NCBI GenBank assembly: GCA_964650845.1
Contig: CAZYXR010000013.1
Span: 1 to 49,393 of the forward strand
Length of the DNA stretch: 49,393 nt
From: UBA7692 sp964650845
Lineage (GTDB): Bacteria; Bacteroidota; Bacteroidia; Chitinophagales; LD1
Direction: 5' to 3'
The notes under the pieces are model-generated. The model was not told the DNA's origin, did no database searches, and was given only the letters and a program-made list of their open reading frames with translations. How positions within the stretch are numbered: position 1 is the stretch's first letter; every line of letters begins with the position of its first letter. The translations under genes and the position numbers were made by a program. Shown here in pieces: positions 1-9,052 of this stretch.

Positions 1-1481
1 ATAAATTTATTGCAGGCACTACTTCATATAGTTTAGTTGTAAGCAATTCTCCAATGGTTGAATTTGGCAAAAACCTTTCTGAGTTGGTGCGTTATCCGCA
101 TGGTTGCACCGAGCAAACTATTTCTGCTGCATTTCCACAAATGTATTTTGCCGATTTAAGCCAAGCGCTTGGTGCAGATAACACCTTGGCAAAGTCGGCT
201 TCTTACAATATTCAGGAAGCCATTCGCACTATTAAAATGCGCCAGTTATACAATGGCGCTATTGCACTTTGGGATAGTGGTGATGAGCATTGGTGGAGCA
301 GCGTGTATGCAGCACATTTTTTGCTTGAAGCTGAGAAAGCTGGATACGAAGTGGACGAAAAATTGATGGAGCCGTTGTTTGGCTACTTAGTAGCCAAATT
401 GCGCGACAAAAAGGTTTTTAAATACTTCTATAATCGTGCTGATAGCAAAATGATTGCTGCAAAAGAAATTCCATATAGTTTGTATGTGTTGGCATTGGCA
501 GATAAACCTCAGCGCAGCACCATGAATTACTACAAAGCAAATACGCATTTGCTTGCCTTAGATGGAAAATATTTGTTGGCTTGCACGTATGCATTGAGTG
601 GCGATAAAGGCAAGTTTGCGGAACTGCTGCCTACTGCATTTAGTGGAGAAGTTGCCGAAAAAGATGTTGACAATAGTTTTTATAGCGATGCCCGCGATGA
701 AGCACTTGCGCTAAATGTTTTGTTGGAAGTAGAACCTAACCATGCACAAGTTGCTGAGATGGCAAAACACGTTGCCGAGAACCTTAAAACCCGCAAATAT
801 TTCAGTACGCAAGAAAATGTTTTCAGTTTGTTAGCATTGGGTAAAATAGCGCGAGCAAACAAGCATAACAATGTAAAAGCGCAAGTAAAAATGAACGGAA
901 AACTATTGGGCGAAGTAAACAACAACACACTAAAATTATCGCCCAAGCAATTAAAGGAAGCTAAAGTTGAAATTGCCGCAAGCGGCATCGGTAAGCTATA
1001 TTATTTTTGGCAAGCCGAGGGTGTTCCGGCAAGTGGTGGCGTAAAAGAAGAAGACAATTATTTGCGTGTGCGCAGAACATTCTATGATAGATACGGTCGT
1101 GTTATTGCCGGAAACACTTTTGAGCAAAACGATTTAGTGATTGTTGGTATTACACTCGAAAATTCTTTTTCGCGAACTATAGAAAATGTTGTTGTTACCG
1201 ATATGCTGCCTGCAGGTTTTGAAATTGAAAATCCGCGCACTAAAGAAATTCCGGGTATGAATTGGATAAAGAACGAAAGCACCGCGCAACATATAGATGT
1301 GCGCGATGATAGAATCAATTTGTTTGTAAATGCAAGTAACACTAAGCAAACATATTATTATGCTGTGCGCGCAGTTTCACCAGGCGTTTATAAGCAAGGT
1401 GTGCTAAGTGCCGATGCCATGTATGCAGGTGAATATCATTCATACCATGGTAGTGGTACTGTTGTTGTAAAACGAAAGTAA
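1..1481 (+). CDS. alpha-2-macroglobulin family protein, C-terminal part (5' end outside window)
   Basis: This is the C-terminal portion of a bacterial alpha-2-macroglobulin, a large protease-trapping protein tethered in the periplasm. The open frame runs in from the left edge (reading from base 3), so the first internal ATG at 54 is not the true start. The thioester motif PHGCTEQT (Cys codon at 105-107) is intact, so this is the covalent-trapping class. It is followed by an alpha-helical thioester domain and a C-terminal macroglobulin-like beta domain ending in VVVKRK. Bacterial members are usually 1500-2000 residues and often lie beside pbpC; that neighbour would be upstream, outside the window. 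Family assignment is firm; the true length is unknown. Confidence 0.92.
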   Translation, partial: KFIAGTTSYSLVVSNSPMVEFGKNLSELVRYPHGCTEQTISAAFPQMYFADLSQALGADNTLAKSASYNIQEAIRTIKMRQLYNGAIALWDSGDEHWWSSVYAAHFLLEAEKAGYEVDEKLMEPLFGYLVAKLRDKKVFKYFYNRADSKMIAAKEIPYSLYVLALADKPQRSTMNYYKANTHLLALDGKYLLACTYALSGDKGKFAELLPTAFSGEVAEKDVDNSFYSDARDEALALNVLLEVEPNHAQVAEMAKHVAENLKTRKYFSTQENVFSLLALGKIARANKHNNVKAQVKMNGKLLGEVNNNTLKLSPKQLKEAKVEIAASGIGKLYYFWQAEGVPASGGVKEEDNYLRVRRTFYDRYGRVIAGNTFEQNDLVIVGITLENSFSRTIENVVVTDMLPAGFEIENPRTKEIPGMNWIKNESTAQHIDVRDDRINLFVNASNTKQTYYYAVRAVSPGVYKQGVLSADAMYAGEYHSYHGSGTVVVKRK

Positions 1482-1487
1482 AACTTG

Positions 1488-2033
1488 CTATTTGCTATTG
1501 TTTATTTCGGGAAGGGGCTGGTTAAAATGTTTCATCGAATCGGTAGAGAAAGTAAGCAATGACATTCCGGGCGTGTATAAATCAACAAGTAACGTCATAT
1601 ATGCAAACTGAAATGGATCGGTGGCAACGGCAATTTTTTTAAACCCTAATTTTTTAGCCAACTTTTTGCCATTTACTAAGTTTTGATTGCTGTGCCGAGC
1701 TTCATTTTCTTCAAAAGTATTTGCCGATGGAATGCCTAAGCTATCGGCAAATTGCTTCATTAGTTTTCCTTCAATAAATGGTGTGTGAACCGCAGCGCCC
1801 GAAAAAATAATATTCTTGGTTATACCTCTTTCATACAACGCTTTTGCCCAGTAAATTCTTATGTTGAATAGCTCGGCATGGCTTTCGGCTTTGTATGGAT
1901 AGCCGGGAATAATGATTGCATCAAATGGCATTTTTGCAACGCTTTTTGCATTTCTCTTATCAATCTTTTTTTGCGGCGAGCAAGATGATAATGTAAATGT
2001 TAAAGCAACGAACAGTACGAGAAAATTCTTCAT
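1488..2033 (-). CDS. DUF218/YdcF-SanA-like lipoprotein
   Basis: A small protein of the DUF218 (YdcF/SanA/ElyC) superfamily, whose members are envelope-associated and of poorly defined enzymatic role. I chose the ATG at 2033 because it begins a lipoprotein signal peptide (MKNFLVLFVALTFTLSSC, lipobox LSSC); an ATG 17 codons upstream would bury that signal. The domain shows the hallmark early strand FDAIIIPGYP, a second strand with NIIFSGAA, an acidic ENEARHS segment, and KKIAVATDPFQ. It is convergent with the macroglobulin gene, with only six bases between the stops, and divergent from the outer membrane gene at 2120. The substrate cannot be predicted. Confidence 0.82.
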   Translation of the reverse strand: MKNFLVLFVALTFTLSSCSPQKKIDKRNAKSVAKMPFDAIIIPGYPYKAESHAELFNIRIYWAKALYERGITKNIIFSGAAVHTPFIEGKLMKQFADSLGIPSANTFEENEARHSNQNLVNGKKLAKKLGFKKIAVATDPFQFAYMTLLVDLYTPGMSLLTFSTDSMKHFNQPLPEINNSK

Positions 2034-2119
2034 GGTAGAATCCGAAAGTCTGAATTTTGAACCTTGTTTTTTATTGTGTAACAATCTTTTAACACAAGTT
2101 CTTTTATCTTTCGGCTTGC

Positions 2120-2965
2120 ATGAGAAAAATTCTGCTCCAACTTATTCTTTTGTATTCCTCGGTTGCCTTTGCGGGTGGCGATAATTTTGCAGCGGGAGCG
2201 CGGGCAACTTCAATGGGCGATGCTTCTTCTACATTTAGCGATGTATTTAGCACAACTACCAATCAAGCTGGTTTGGCGTTTATGAATGAAGTTGCTTTCG
2301 GCATTTACACCGACCGCAAATTTGTTTCTGCCAAAACAAATAATTTCAATGCTGCGGTGGCTGTTCCTTTCAACAGCAAAATAGGAACTTTTGGTTTGAG
2401 TGTAAATTATTACGGCTATAATTTATACAACGAAACAAAAGTTGGTTTGGCCTATGCTCGCAAATTCGGAACAAAATTTTCTATTGGTATTCAATTCGAT
2501 TATCTGCGGTTTTTTATTGCAGAAAACGGGCAAAAAAATCTCTTTACGCTCGAAGCTGGTTTTCAATACAAGCCGTGGAAAGTGGTAACTTTTGCTGCAC
2601 ACATTTACAATCCTATTCCATATAAAATGGATAAGGTTTTTAATGAACGCTTGCCCACTATTGTTAAGCTGGGTATTGGTTACGAGCCATCGCCAAAGGT
2701 TTTGTTGGCAGTAGAGTACCAGCAAGATATTAACCACAAACCTCAGTTTAAAGGTGGCGTAGAATATCGCCCAATAAAATATTTGCATTTGCGTACTGGT
2801 GTGCAAACAACACCTTTCAGTTTTTCATTTGGATTGGGTACAAACATCAAAGGATTTCGCATTGATGCAGGTAGCAGCTATCATCCTGTGTTGGGCTTCA
2901 CACCTCAGTTTAGTTTGATGTATGGTTTTGTGCCAAAGAAGAAAAAAACAGCTAATGCAAATTGA
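2120..2965 (+). CDS. PorV/PorQ-like outer membrane beta-barrel protein
   Basis: A 281-residue protein with a signal peptide (MRKILLQLILLYSSVAFAGG) followed by the typical N-terminal pattern of the PorV/PorQ (UPF0164, FadL-like) family: a GARATSMGDAS segment, then NQAGLAF. The rest is regular alternating beta-strand sequence with aromatic girdles (for example LSVNYYGYNLYN and LAVEYQQD), consistent with an outer membrane barrel. Its stop overlaps the start of the next gene by 11 bases, so the two are translationally coupled. PorQ itself is a T9SS component, but paralogues of this family are numerous in Bacteroidetes, so a T9SS role is only a possibility. Confidence 0.78.
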   Translation: MRKILLQLILLYSSVAFAGGDNFAAGARATSMGDASSTFSDVFSTTTNQAGLAFMNEVAFGIYTDRKFVSAKTNNFNAAVAVPFNSKIGTFGLSVNYYGYNLYNETKVGLAYARKFGTKFSIGIQFDYLRFFIAENGQKNLFTLEAGFQYKPWKVVTFAAHIYNPIPYKMDKVFNERLPTIVKLGIGYEPSPKVLLAVEYQQDINHKPQFKGGVEYRPIKYLHLRTGVQTTPFSFSFGLGTNIKGFRIDAGSSYHPVLGFTPQFSLMYGFVPKKKKTANAN

Positions 2966-5069
2966 AAATATTTCATTATGGTTTTGTTTTTTAAGCAAGA
3001 TTGTGAGGGTTGCATGCTTGTGTGTTTTGTTGTTGCTTCCTTCTGTTCTTCTTGCTCAGCAACCCGATGAAACCGATTTGCAGGAAGTGATTGAAAACGT
3101 TGCGCGTGGCGAAGATTCAGAGGAATTTCAGTACGATGGTTCTATCGATGATTTAGAAAATTTGCGTAAGCGGCAAGTGAATTTAAACAGAGCTACCCGC
3201 GAAGATTTGAGTGAAATTGTTTTGTTGAGTACACAACAAATCCAAGCATTGTTACAGTATCGCGAAAAGCACGGCAACTTTATTTCTATTTACGAAGTGC
3301 AAGCAGTGCCTTATTGGGATGTAGCAACCATTAAGTCTGTGCTGCCATTTGTAAAAGTAAACACTGATATTTCTGAGGCATATACATCAATCAAAGATTT
3401 GTTTTCTAAAGGTGTGTATCAATTCATTTCGCGCTATCAGCAAGTTATTGAAAAAAGCAATGGATATACTGTGCCAGCCGATACTGCAAAGCAGTATTAC
3501 CAAGGCAGTCCGTTTCGTTTGTTTGCTCGTTTTCGCTATTCGTATGGAACAAAAATGAGCTATGGAATAACCGTTGATAAAGATGCCGGTGAGGAGTTTT
3601 TTAAAGGCAGCAACAAGCGCGGGTTCGATTTTTATTCGGGGCATTTTTACATCCGCGATGTAAAGGCTTTGAAAGCGCTTGCATTGGGCGATTTTGAAGT
3701 GCGTTTGGGGCAAGGTGTAATAATGTGGACAGGGTTTGGTTTTCGCAAAAGCCCTTCGGTAATGTCGGTAAAACGCGAAGGCTTGAAATTGCGACCATAC
3801 ACATCGGTAAATGAAATGAATTTTTTGCGCGGAGGTGGCTTTACGGTTGGCGCAAAAGGGTTTGAAGTTACTGCTTTTGCATCGTATAAAATGATAGATG
3901 CCAATGTGGTAAGCGCTGTTGCAACCGATACTACCATTGACGAAGAAGAATATTTTTCATCGCTATTGGCTACCGGTTACCATCGTACACAAAACGAAAT
4001 AAAGGGTCGTGAACGCGTTGCGCAGTTGATTGCCGGTGGAAATTTTTCATACAACAAACGCAATTGGCACATTGGCGCAAATGCAGTTTACACACGTTAT
4101 TTTTCAAATTATCAAAGGAACCTTCAAACCTATTCTGCATTCGATTTTTCGAGCAATCAATTACTAAATGTAAGTGTTGATTATCACGCAGCTTTTAGAA
4201 ATATACATCTGTTTGGCGAAAATGCTATTAGCCAAAATGGTGGTTTTGGTTTGCTGAATGGTATGTTGGTGAGCTTGGACAGAAGGGTTGATTTGAGTGT
4301 TGTTCATCGCTATTATTCTAAAGAATTTCAAACAGTTTATGGTAATGCTTTTGCCGAAAGTAGTCGTCCGAAAAATGAGCATGGTGTTTACCTTGGCTTA
4401 ACTGTGCGCCCTATAAAGTATTTACAGTTGGATGCTTTTGCCGATTTGTATATGCACCCGTGGATGAAATATTTAATTGATGCACCATCGTGGGGAAATG
4501 AAAATTTTTTGCAGGCAACCATTAAGCCCAACAGGCGTTCCGAAATTTATGTGCGCTACCGCTTTGAAACTAAAAAACGCAATTCACCTTTAAATGATTT
4601 GCCGTTGGATTATACCGTAAATCAAACGCGGCAGGGAGTTCGATACCAACATCGTTTTCGGGTAACAGATGAAATTACAATCGGCAATCGTGTAGAGTTG
4701 AGTTTTTATAATTTAGAAGGCAACAAGCCTGAAACTGGTTTTGTGATTTATCAAGATATTGGTTTTAAGAAATTAGGCTTTCCGCTTTCTGCCGATGCTC
4801 GATTTGCAGTTTTTAGAACGCCATCTTATAATACCAGAATATATGCTTACGAAAATGATGTGTTGTATTCATTTTCTATTCCTGCATATTACGGCAATGG
4901 CATTCGCTATTACTTAACACTTCGTTACAGCGCAACACGCTGGTTAGATTTTTGGGTGCGTTGGGCGCAAACTTACCGTAGCGATGTTAAAGTTTTTGGT
5001 AGCGGTTTAGATGAAATTAACGGCAACAAAAAGAGTGAAATTAAAGTGCAAATGCGGGTGAGGTTTTAA
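2955..5069 (+). CDS. helix-hairpin-helix (ComEA-like) outer membrane barrel protein
   Basis: A protein of about 704 residues: signal peptide to about residue 35 (VLLLLPSVLLAQQ), a short acidic linker, then a ComEA-type helix-hairpin-helix domain (VNLNRATREDLSEIVLLS, followed by YREKHGNFISIYEVQAV). After this come more than 500 residues of beta-rich, aromatic-rich sequence that look like an outer membrane barrel. The start at 2955 overlaps the preceding gene's stop. An ATG at 2922 also exists but lies deep inside that gene. HhH-plus-barrel proteins are widespread in Bacteroidetes next to PorV/PorQ-like proteins. Whether the HhH part binds DNA, as ComEA does, is not established for this form. 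Confidence 0.8.
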   Translation: MQIENISLWFCFLSKIVRVACLCVLLLLPSVLLAQQPDETDLQEVIENVARGEDSEEFQYDGSIDDLENLRKRQVNLNRATREDLSEIVLLSTQQIQALLQYREKHGNFISIYEVQAVPYWDVATIKSVLPFVKVNTDISEAYTSIKDLFSKGVYQFISRYQQVIEKSNGYTVPADTAKQYYQGSPFRLFARFRYSYGTKMSYGITVDKDAGEEFFKGSNKRGFDFYSGHFYIRDVKALKALALGDFEVRLGQGVIMWTGFGFRKSPSVMSVKREGLKLRPYTSVNEMNFLRGGGFTVGAKGFEVTAFASYKMIDANVVSAVATDTTIDEEEYFSSLLATGYHRTQNEIKGRERVAQLIAGGNFSYNKRNWHIGANAVYTRYFSNYQRNLQTYSAFDFSSNQLLNVSVDYHAAFRNIHLFGENAISQNGGFGLLNGMLVSLDRRVDLSVVHRYYSKEFQTVYGNAFAESSRPKNEHGVYLGLTVRPIKYLQLDAFADLYMHPWMKYLIDAPSWGNENFLQATIKPNRRSEIYVRYRFETKKRNSPLNDLPLDYTVNQTRQGVRYQHRFRVTDEITIGNRVELSFYNLEGNKPETGFVIYQDIGFKKLGFPLSADARFAVFRTPSYNTRIYAYENDVLYSFSIPAYYGNGIRYYLTLRYSATRWLDFWVRWAQTYRSDVKVFGSGLDEINGNKKSEIKVQMRVRF

Positions 5070-5725
5070 TCGCTGATTGTAACTGCAACACCAATGTGGT
5101 CGCTCAGTTTTTTATCTCTGTTCCACACATCAATCACCACTTTTTTATCTTTTGCAAGTGCGTTTGCAAGAACAATGTGGTCAATATTTTCAGGAATATC
5201 TTTGGTGAGATTTGTTAGTTGTAGTTTTTCAAAAGTTGATTCAAGTTTTTGCCTACCTTCGTTAGTAAAATAGTAGTTGTCTGCAAACGACATGTTCAAG
5301 TCGCCAATAATGCACAAGTTGTTGCTTTGTGCAATCTTTATGTAATCTTCAATTTGCAACTCCAGGTCTGCTTTAAAACTCTGTCGTCTATTTCCGTGAA
5401 TGCCAATTATAGTGCCGTAAACCGTCAAAGCTCCAATTGGAGCTTTGACGGTTGCGCACACTGCTGTATTGTGTTGATAGGTGTTGATTTGCTGAATGAT
5501 TTCATACTTTGTAAAAACACTTACCTTTTTTTCAAATGGTTTGTAAGCACTAACACAAAGATTGGAGGTGTGAATTTGATGGTATGGAGTTTTTAGTTCT
5601 ATGTTTTCAATCGTTTCGGTAAGCACCAAAATATCTGCTTGTATATTTTCAAGTTTTTCAATAATGCTTTTGTGGCGTTTTGATGGATTGCTAACTCTTT
5701 CAACATTCCATGTTGCAATTTTCAT
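5066..5725 (-). CDS. endonuclease/exonuclease/phosphatase (EEP) family protein
   Basis: A 219-residue EEP-fold hydrolase without a signal peptide. Visible motifs: N-terminal MKIATWNVER (metal/phosphate ligand Asn), LVLTET (the conserved metal-binding Glu), IIGDLNMSF (catalytic Asp and Asn) and the C-terminal SDHIGVAV (catalytic Asp-His). All core EEP residues are therefore present, so the enzyme should be active on a phosphodiester or phosphomonoester. The substrate (DNA, lipid or other) cannot be told. The 3' end overlaps the convergent barrel gene by four bases. A perfect 34-bp palindrome lies inside the coding sequence and encodes TVKAPIGALTV. Confidence 0.88.
   Translation of the reverse strand: MKIATWNVERVSNPSKRHKSIIEKLENIQADILVLTETIENIELKTPYHQIHTSNLCVSAYKPFEKKVSVFTKYEIIQQINTYQHNTAVCATVKAPIGALTVYGTIIGIHGNRRQSFKADLELQIEDYIKIAQSNNLCIIGDLNMSFADNYYFTNEGRQKLESTFEKLQLTNLTKDIPENIDHIVLANALAKDKKVVIDVWNRDKKLSDHIGVAVTISD
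5420..5453. repeat. 34-bp perfect palindrome inside the EEP gene
   Basis: Two 17-base arms (aaccgtcaaagctccaa and its exact reverse complement) meet with no spacer at the centre aa|tt. The bases just outside (a and g) break the symmetry. It could form a cruciform or a long mRNA hairpin, or bind a dimeric protein. The encoded peptide still fits the EEP fold on both sides. Confidence 0.95.
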
Positions 5726-5753
5726 TTTGCCTCAGTTGTTTAAAAAGCGAAAC

Positions 5754-7124
5754 CTACCATTCCTTTTGCAACTCATAGTTTTCTAAACGCAGCAAATGCA
5801 GGTAACTATTTTCAATATAATCTGTGTGTGGCTTTTCTTCGGGCTTGCTACTTGTAACTGCTCTAAATTGAAATTTATGACCCACGCCCGAGTAGAATGT
5901 TCCTGCAATGTTTGATGGAAATNNNNNNNNNNCACCCTCGGCTTGCAGGCTTTTTTCTAACCATTTGGTAATGTCGTAACCCAGCCAAGCGTAGCGTGCA
6001 GGGTAAATGCCATACTCGGTAAAAAAGTTTTGATAAAAGTTTAAAGATTTTTCGGTGGTGGTGTCAAACACATATTGCTCGGTGAAACGTGCAGAAAGTT
6101 TATTCAAGTAATCTAAACGTAGCACCTCAGAGTTTAGCCATGTTGGCATGCCATAAACCACTGTGTTTAGTTTTTTTTCTGCAAGTTGTTTTACTACCAT
6201 TTGCGCATTCGATTCTTCAAACACACACACCACCACCGCATTTCGCTTTGTAGCACTTAGGAAGTCGGTCAATGTTTTCTTTTCGCCTTTTACAGTTGGG
6301 TTCGAAAAATTGAATAGCGTGGAAGTAAATCTTGTTTTTCCGGGACCATCAAAATTTTTAAGTATAGAATCCAACCTCTTTGCTGCCTGTAAACTGGTTT
6401 CGCGATTGGTGCAATAAATGATAATGTTTTCTTTTAGAAAAGAATCTGCCAACGAACGCGCCATAATATCAATGTGTGCATCCATGGTTGGTGCAAATTT
6501 AATATGTAAGGGATTGGCGGTAGTTAGCGATTTTGAAGGCGAGAAAGGTTGCACATTTACAATATTGCGTTGCTTNNNNNNNNNNNNNNNNNNNNNNNNN
6601 NNNNNNNNNNNAATCTGCTACTAACTTGAATTGCTGTTTGTAGCAGGACCGATAATAATATCGGATGTTTGAATGCTTTTTTGTTTTAATAGCTCTTTTG
6701 TAACCGAGTCGTTGTTCCAAGTATCAAACACGTGCAGATTTATTGCTAATGGCGAATCTTGTGTGTCTTTTAATGCAAGTAAAACGCCATCGTAAAAATC
6801 AAATGCTGTTTTTGCCTCTTCCGAGATGAGTTGTGGTTTTAAGCCTGTTTCTCGTGCATTTAAAAATGCATCAATTTTACCTTCGGTTGCAGCTCCGCAA
6901 AATGGCAACAGAAGCGATACGTTGTAGTTGTTTTTTTGTTGAGCAAGCGATGATACTTTCATTGCACCCGAACGCTCTAATACTTCTTTTAGCGAAGTGC
7001 TCTCGCGTTTTTCATATTGTTTTAGTGAGCGTTCGTTCGCCACCCCACTTTTAATTTCTATTTGTGCAAATGAACTTATGCCGGCAAACCAACACAACAA
7101 TGCAATACAACACTTATTCCACAT
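5754..7124 (-). CDS. type 1 periplasmic-binding-fold protein (Peripla_BP_6-like), split by assembly gaps and a frameshift
   Basis: One gene that the assembly breaks into pieces. The N-terminal part starts at 7124 with a signal peptide (to about ISSFAQ) and reads YNVSLLLPF, then DFYDGVLLAL, then SDIIIGPA, which is typical of the leucine-binding-like proteins that Bacteroidetes often fuse to LysM domains. No LysM repeat is visible here. Just after GPA the frame hits a stop, but a one-base shift at about 6640-6646 restores YKQQFKLVAD, the expected continuation. After the N-run at 6576-6611 the sequence resumes with NIVNVQPFSPSKS and continues, across a second N-run at 5923-5932, to the stop at 5754. 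Total length would be about 455 residues. The frameshift may be an assembly error or a true mutation. Ligand unknown. Confidence 0.75.
5923..5932. other. assembly gap (10 N)
   Basis: A run of ten N inside the periplasmic-binding-fold gene. Both flanks read in one frame if the gap length is taken as given, but ten is the placeholder length used in several other places in this scaffold. Confidence 0.99.
6576..6611. other. assembly gap (36 N)
   Basis: Gap between the two halves of the periplasmic-binding-fold gene. The reading frames on the two sides do not match across 36 bases, so the true length differs from the number of N. Confidence 0.99.
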
Positions 7125-7231
7125 TAGCTTTAAATTTTATTGGGCTGATAGATAATGATTTGGGCGAAAGGTTAAAAGTATGCGCCAAACCTATGTGAAT
7201 TTTTGGAGATAAATTTTCTCATTTTCGCCAC

Positions 7232-9049
7232 GTGAGTCCAGAAGAATTCAAAGAGAAGTATCAACACACGATTCCGTTGCAGCCGGGGGTGTATCGCTAT
7301 TACAATAGCAATGATGAAATTCTTTACATCGGCAAAGCAAAGGATTTGCGCAAGCGCGTTTCTAGTTACTTTTCTAAAACAGATATGAGTTTTCGTATCA
7401 AGTCTATGGTGCATCAAATTGCCCGCATAGAGTTTACTATAGTAAGCACCGAACAAGATGCTTTTTTACTCGAAAGTGCATTTATAAAACAATACCAACC
7501 TCCCTATAATATTCAGCTAAAAGATGATAAGAGTTATCCTTACATTGTTATAAAAAATGAGCCTTTTCCGCGAGTATTTGTAACGCGTAGAGTGATTAAA
7601 GATGGCAGCGAATACTTAGGGCCTTACACATCGGTAAGTAATGTACACAATGTGTTAGATATGCTTAAAGCAATTTTTCCTATCCGCACTTGCACACTTG
7701 CGCTTTCTGCTAAAAACATCGAGGCAGGGAAGTTTAAAGTATGCTTGGAGTATCATATAAAAAACTGTTTAGGGCCTTGCCAAGCATATCAATCGCAAGA
7801 AGATTATGATGAAGGCATTCGCGAAATACGAAATGTGTTGAAGAGTAATTTTCCTTCAGTACTGAGTTATTTAAAAAAGAAGATGAGTGCTTTTGCGGCC
7901 GAGTTGAATTTTGAACGCGCCCAAGAGTTCAAAGAAAAAATTGATTTGCTTAATGCATGGCAAAGTAAGAGCACTGTTGTAAACCAACGTTTGAATAATA
8001 TTGATGTATATGGCTATTCGCAAACAGAGGCATTTGCTTTCATCAGTTTTTTTAAAGTAAGCAACGGCACTATAATAATGACACGTGCGCTTGAAGTAAA
8101 AAAAGTACTCGATGAAACACACGAAGAAATTTTGAGTCGAGCTATTGCCGATATAAGTTTCAGCCAAGAACAAGCAGTTGAAAGAGAGAATGATTTTGAA
8201 ATCATTTTGCCCTTTGAGTTGGGCTTGCCATTTGCCTGTGTGCAAACTGTGCCGCAGGCTGGCGATAAAAAGAAATTGCTGGAGTTTGCAATGCGCAATG
8301 CTTTGTATGCGCGCGAAGAGAAGGTGAAAAGTATGCTTACTGCCGAAGAAAAAAATCCTTCGTTTCGTATTATGAAGCAACTGAAAGAAGATTTGAAACT
8401 GAAAGAGCTACCGCGCCATATTGAGTGTTTTGATAACTCCAACATAATGGGAACTTTTCCGGTAAGTGCCTGTGTGGTGTTTAGAGATGCCAAACCATGT
8501 AAAAAGGACTATCGCATTTTTAATGTAAAAACTGTGGAGGGTCCCAACGATTTTGCTTCTATGGAAGAGGTGATTTTTAGACGTTACAGGCGGATGATGG
8601 ACGAGGCGCAAACATTGCCGCAGTTGATAATTGTTGATGGAGGAAAAGGGCAATTAAGCAGTGCGGTAAATAGTCTTGAAAAGTTGGGTTTGTATGGCAA
8701 AGTACCTATTGTTGGTATTGCAAAAAAACTCGAAGAAATTTATTTTCCTGAAGATTCGTTACCGCTACACATCAATAAAAAAAGCGAAAGCCTGAAGCTG
8801 ATTCAGCGGATGCGCGATGAAGCTCACCGCTTTGGTATCACACATCACCGCAACAAACGCAGCAAATCGTTTACCAAAACCGAGTTGGAAAATATAGAAG
8901 GCGTGGGCAAAAAAACTGCCGATGCACTTTTGCGGCATTTTAAATCGGTAAAAAAAGTTCGCGAGGCCGCTGCCGATGAAATTGCTGCCATTGTAGGCAA
9001 CGCCAAAGCAAATGTGATACGAGATTACTTCTACTCTGCCGAGGAATGA
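7232..9049 (+). CDS. uvrC: excinuclease ABC subunit C
   Basis: UvrC makes the two incisions around bulky DNA lesions in nucleotide excision repair, acting with UvrA and UvrB. At 605 residues it is of normal length. In order: GIY-YIG nuclease (PGVYRYYNSNDEILYIGKAK, residues about 18-37), a UVR motif (FERAQEFKEKIDLL), the RNase H-like C-terminal nuclease with its acidic sites (HIECFDNSN and IIVDGGKGQL) and RMRDEAHRFGITHHR, then tandem HhH at the C-terminus (IEGVGKKTADALLRHF). The start is GTG; no upstream ATG is in frame before the noncoding stretch. It overlaps or abuts the convergent acyltransferase gene. Confidence 0.98.
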   Translation: MSPEEFKEKYQHTIPLQPGVYRYYNSNDEILYIGKAKDLRKRVSSYFSKTDMSFRIKSMVHQIARIEFTIVSTEQDAFLLESAFIKQYQPPYNIQLKDDKSYPYIVIKNEPFPRVFVTRRVIKDGSEYLGPYTSVSNVHNVLDMLKAIFPIRTCTLALSAKNIEAGKFKVCLEYHIKNCLGPCQAYQSQEDYDEGIREIRNVLKSNFPSVLSYLKKKMSAFAAELNFERAQEFKEKIDLLNAWQSKSTVVNQRLNNIDVYGYSQTEAFAFISFFKVSNGTIIMTRALEVKKVLDETHEEILSRAIADISFSQEQAVERENDFEIILPFELGLPFACVQTVPQAGDKKKLLEFAMRNALYAREEKVKSMLTAEEKNPSFRIMKQLKEDLKLKELPRHIECFDNSNIMGTFPVSACVVFRDAKPCKKDYRIFNVKTVEGPNDFASMEEVIFRRYRRMMDEAQTLPQLIIVDGGKGQLSSAVNSLEKLGLYGKVPIVGIAKKLEEIYFPEDSLPLHINKKSESLKLIQRMRDEAHRFGITHHRNKRSKSFTKTELENIEGVGKKTADALLRHFKSVKKVREAAADEIAAIVGNAKANVIRDYFYSAEE

Positions 9050-9052
9050 AAA

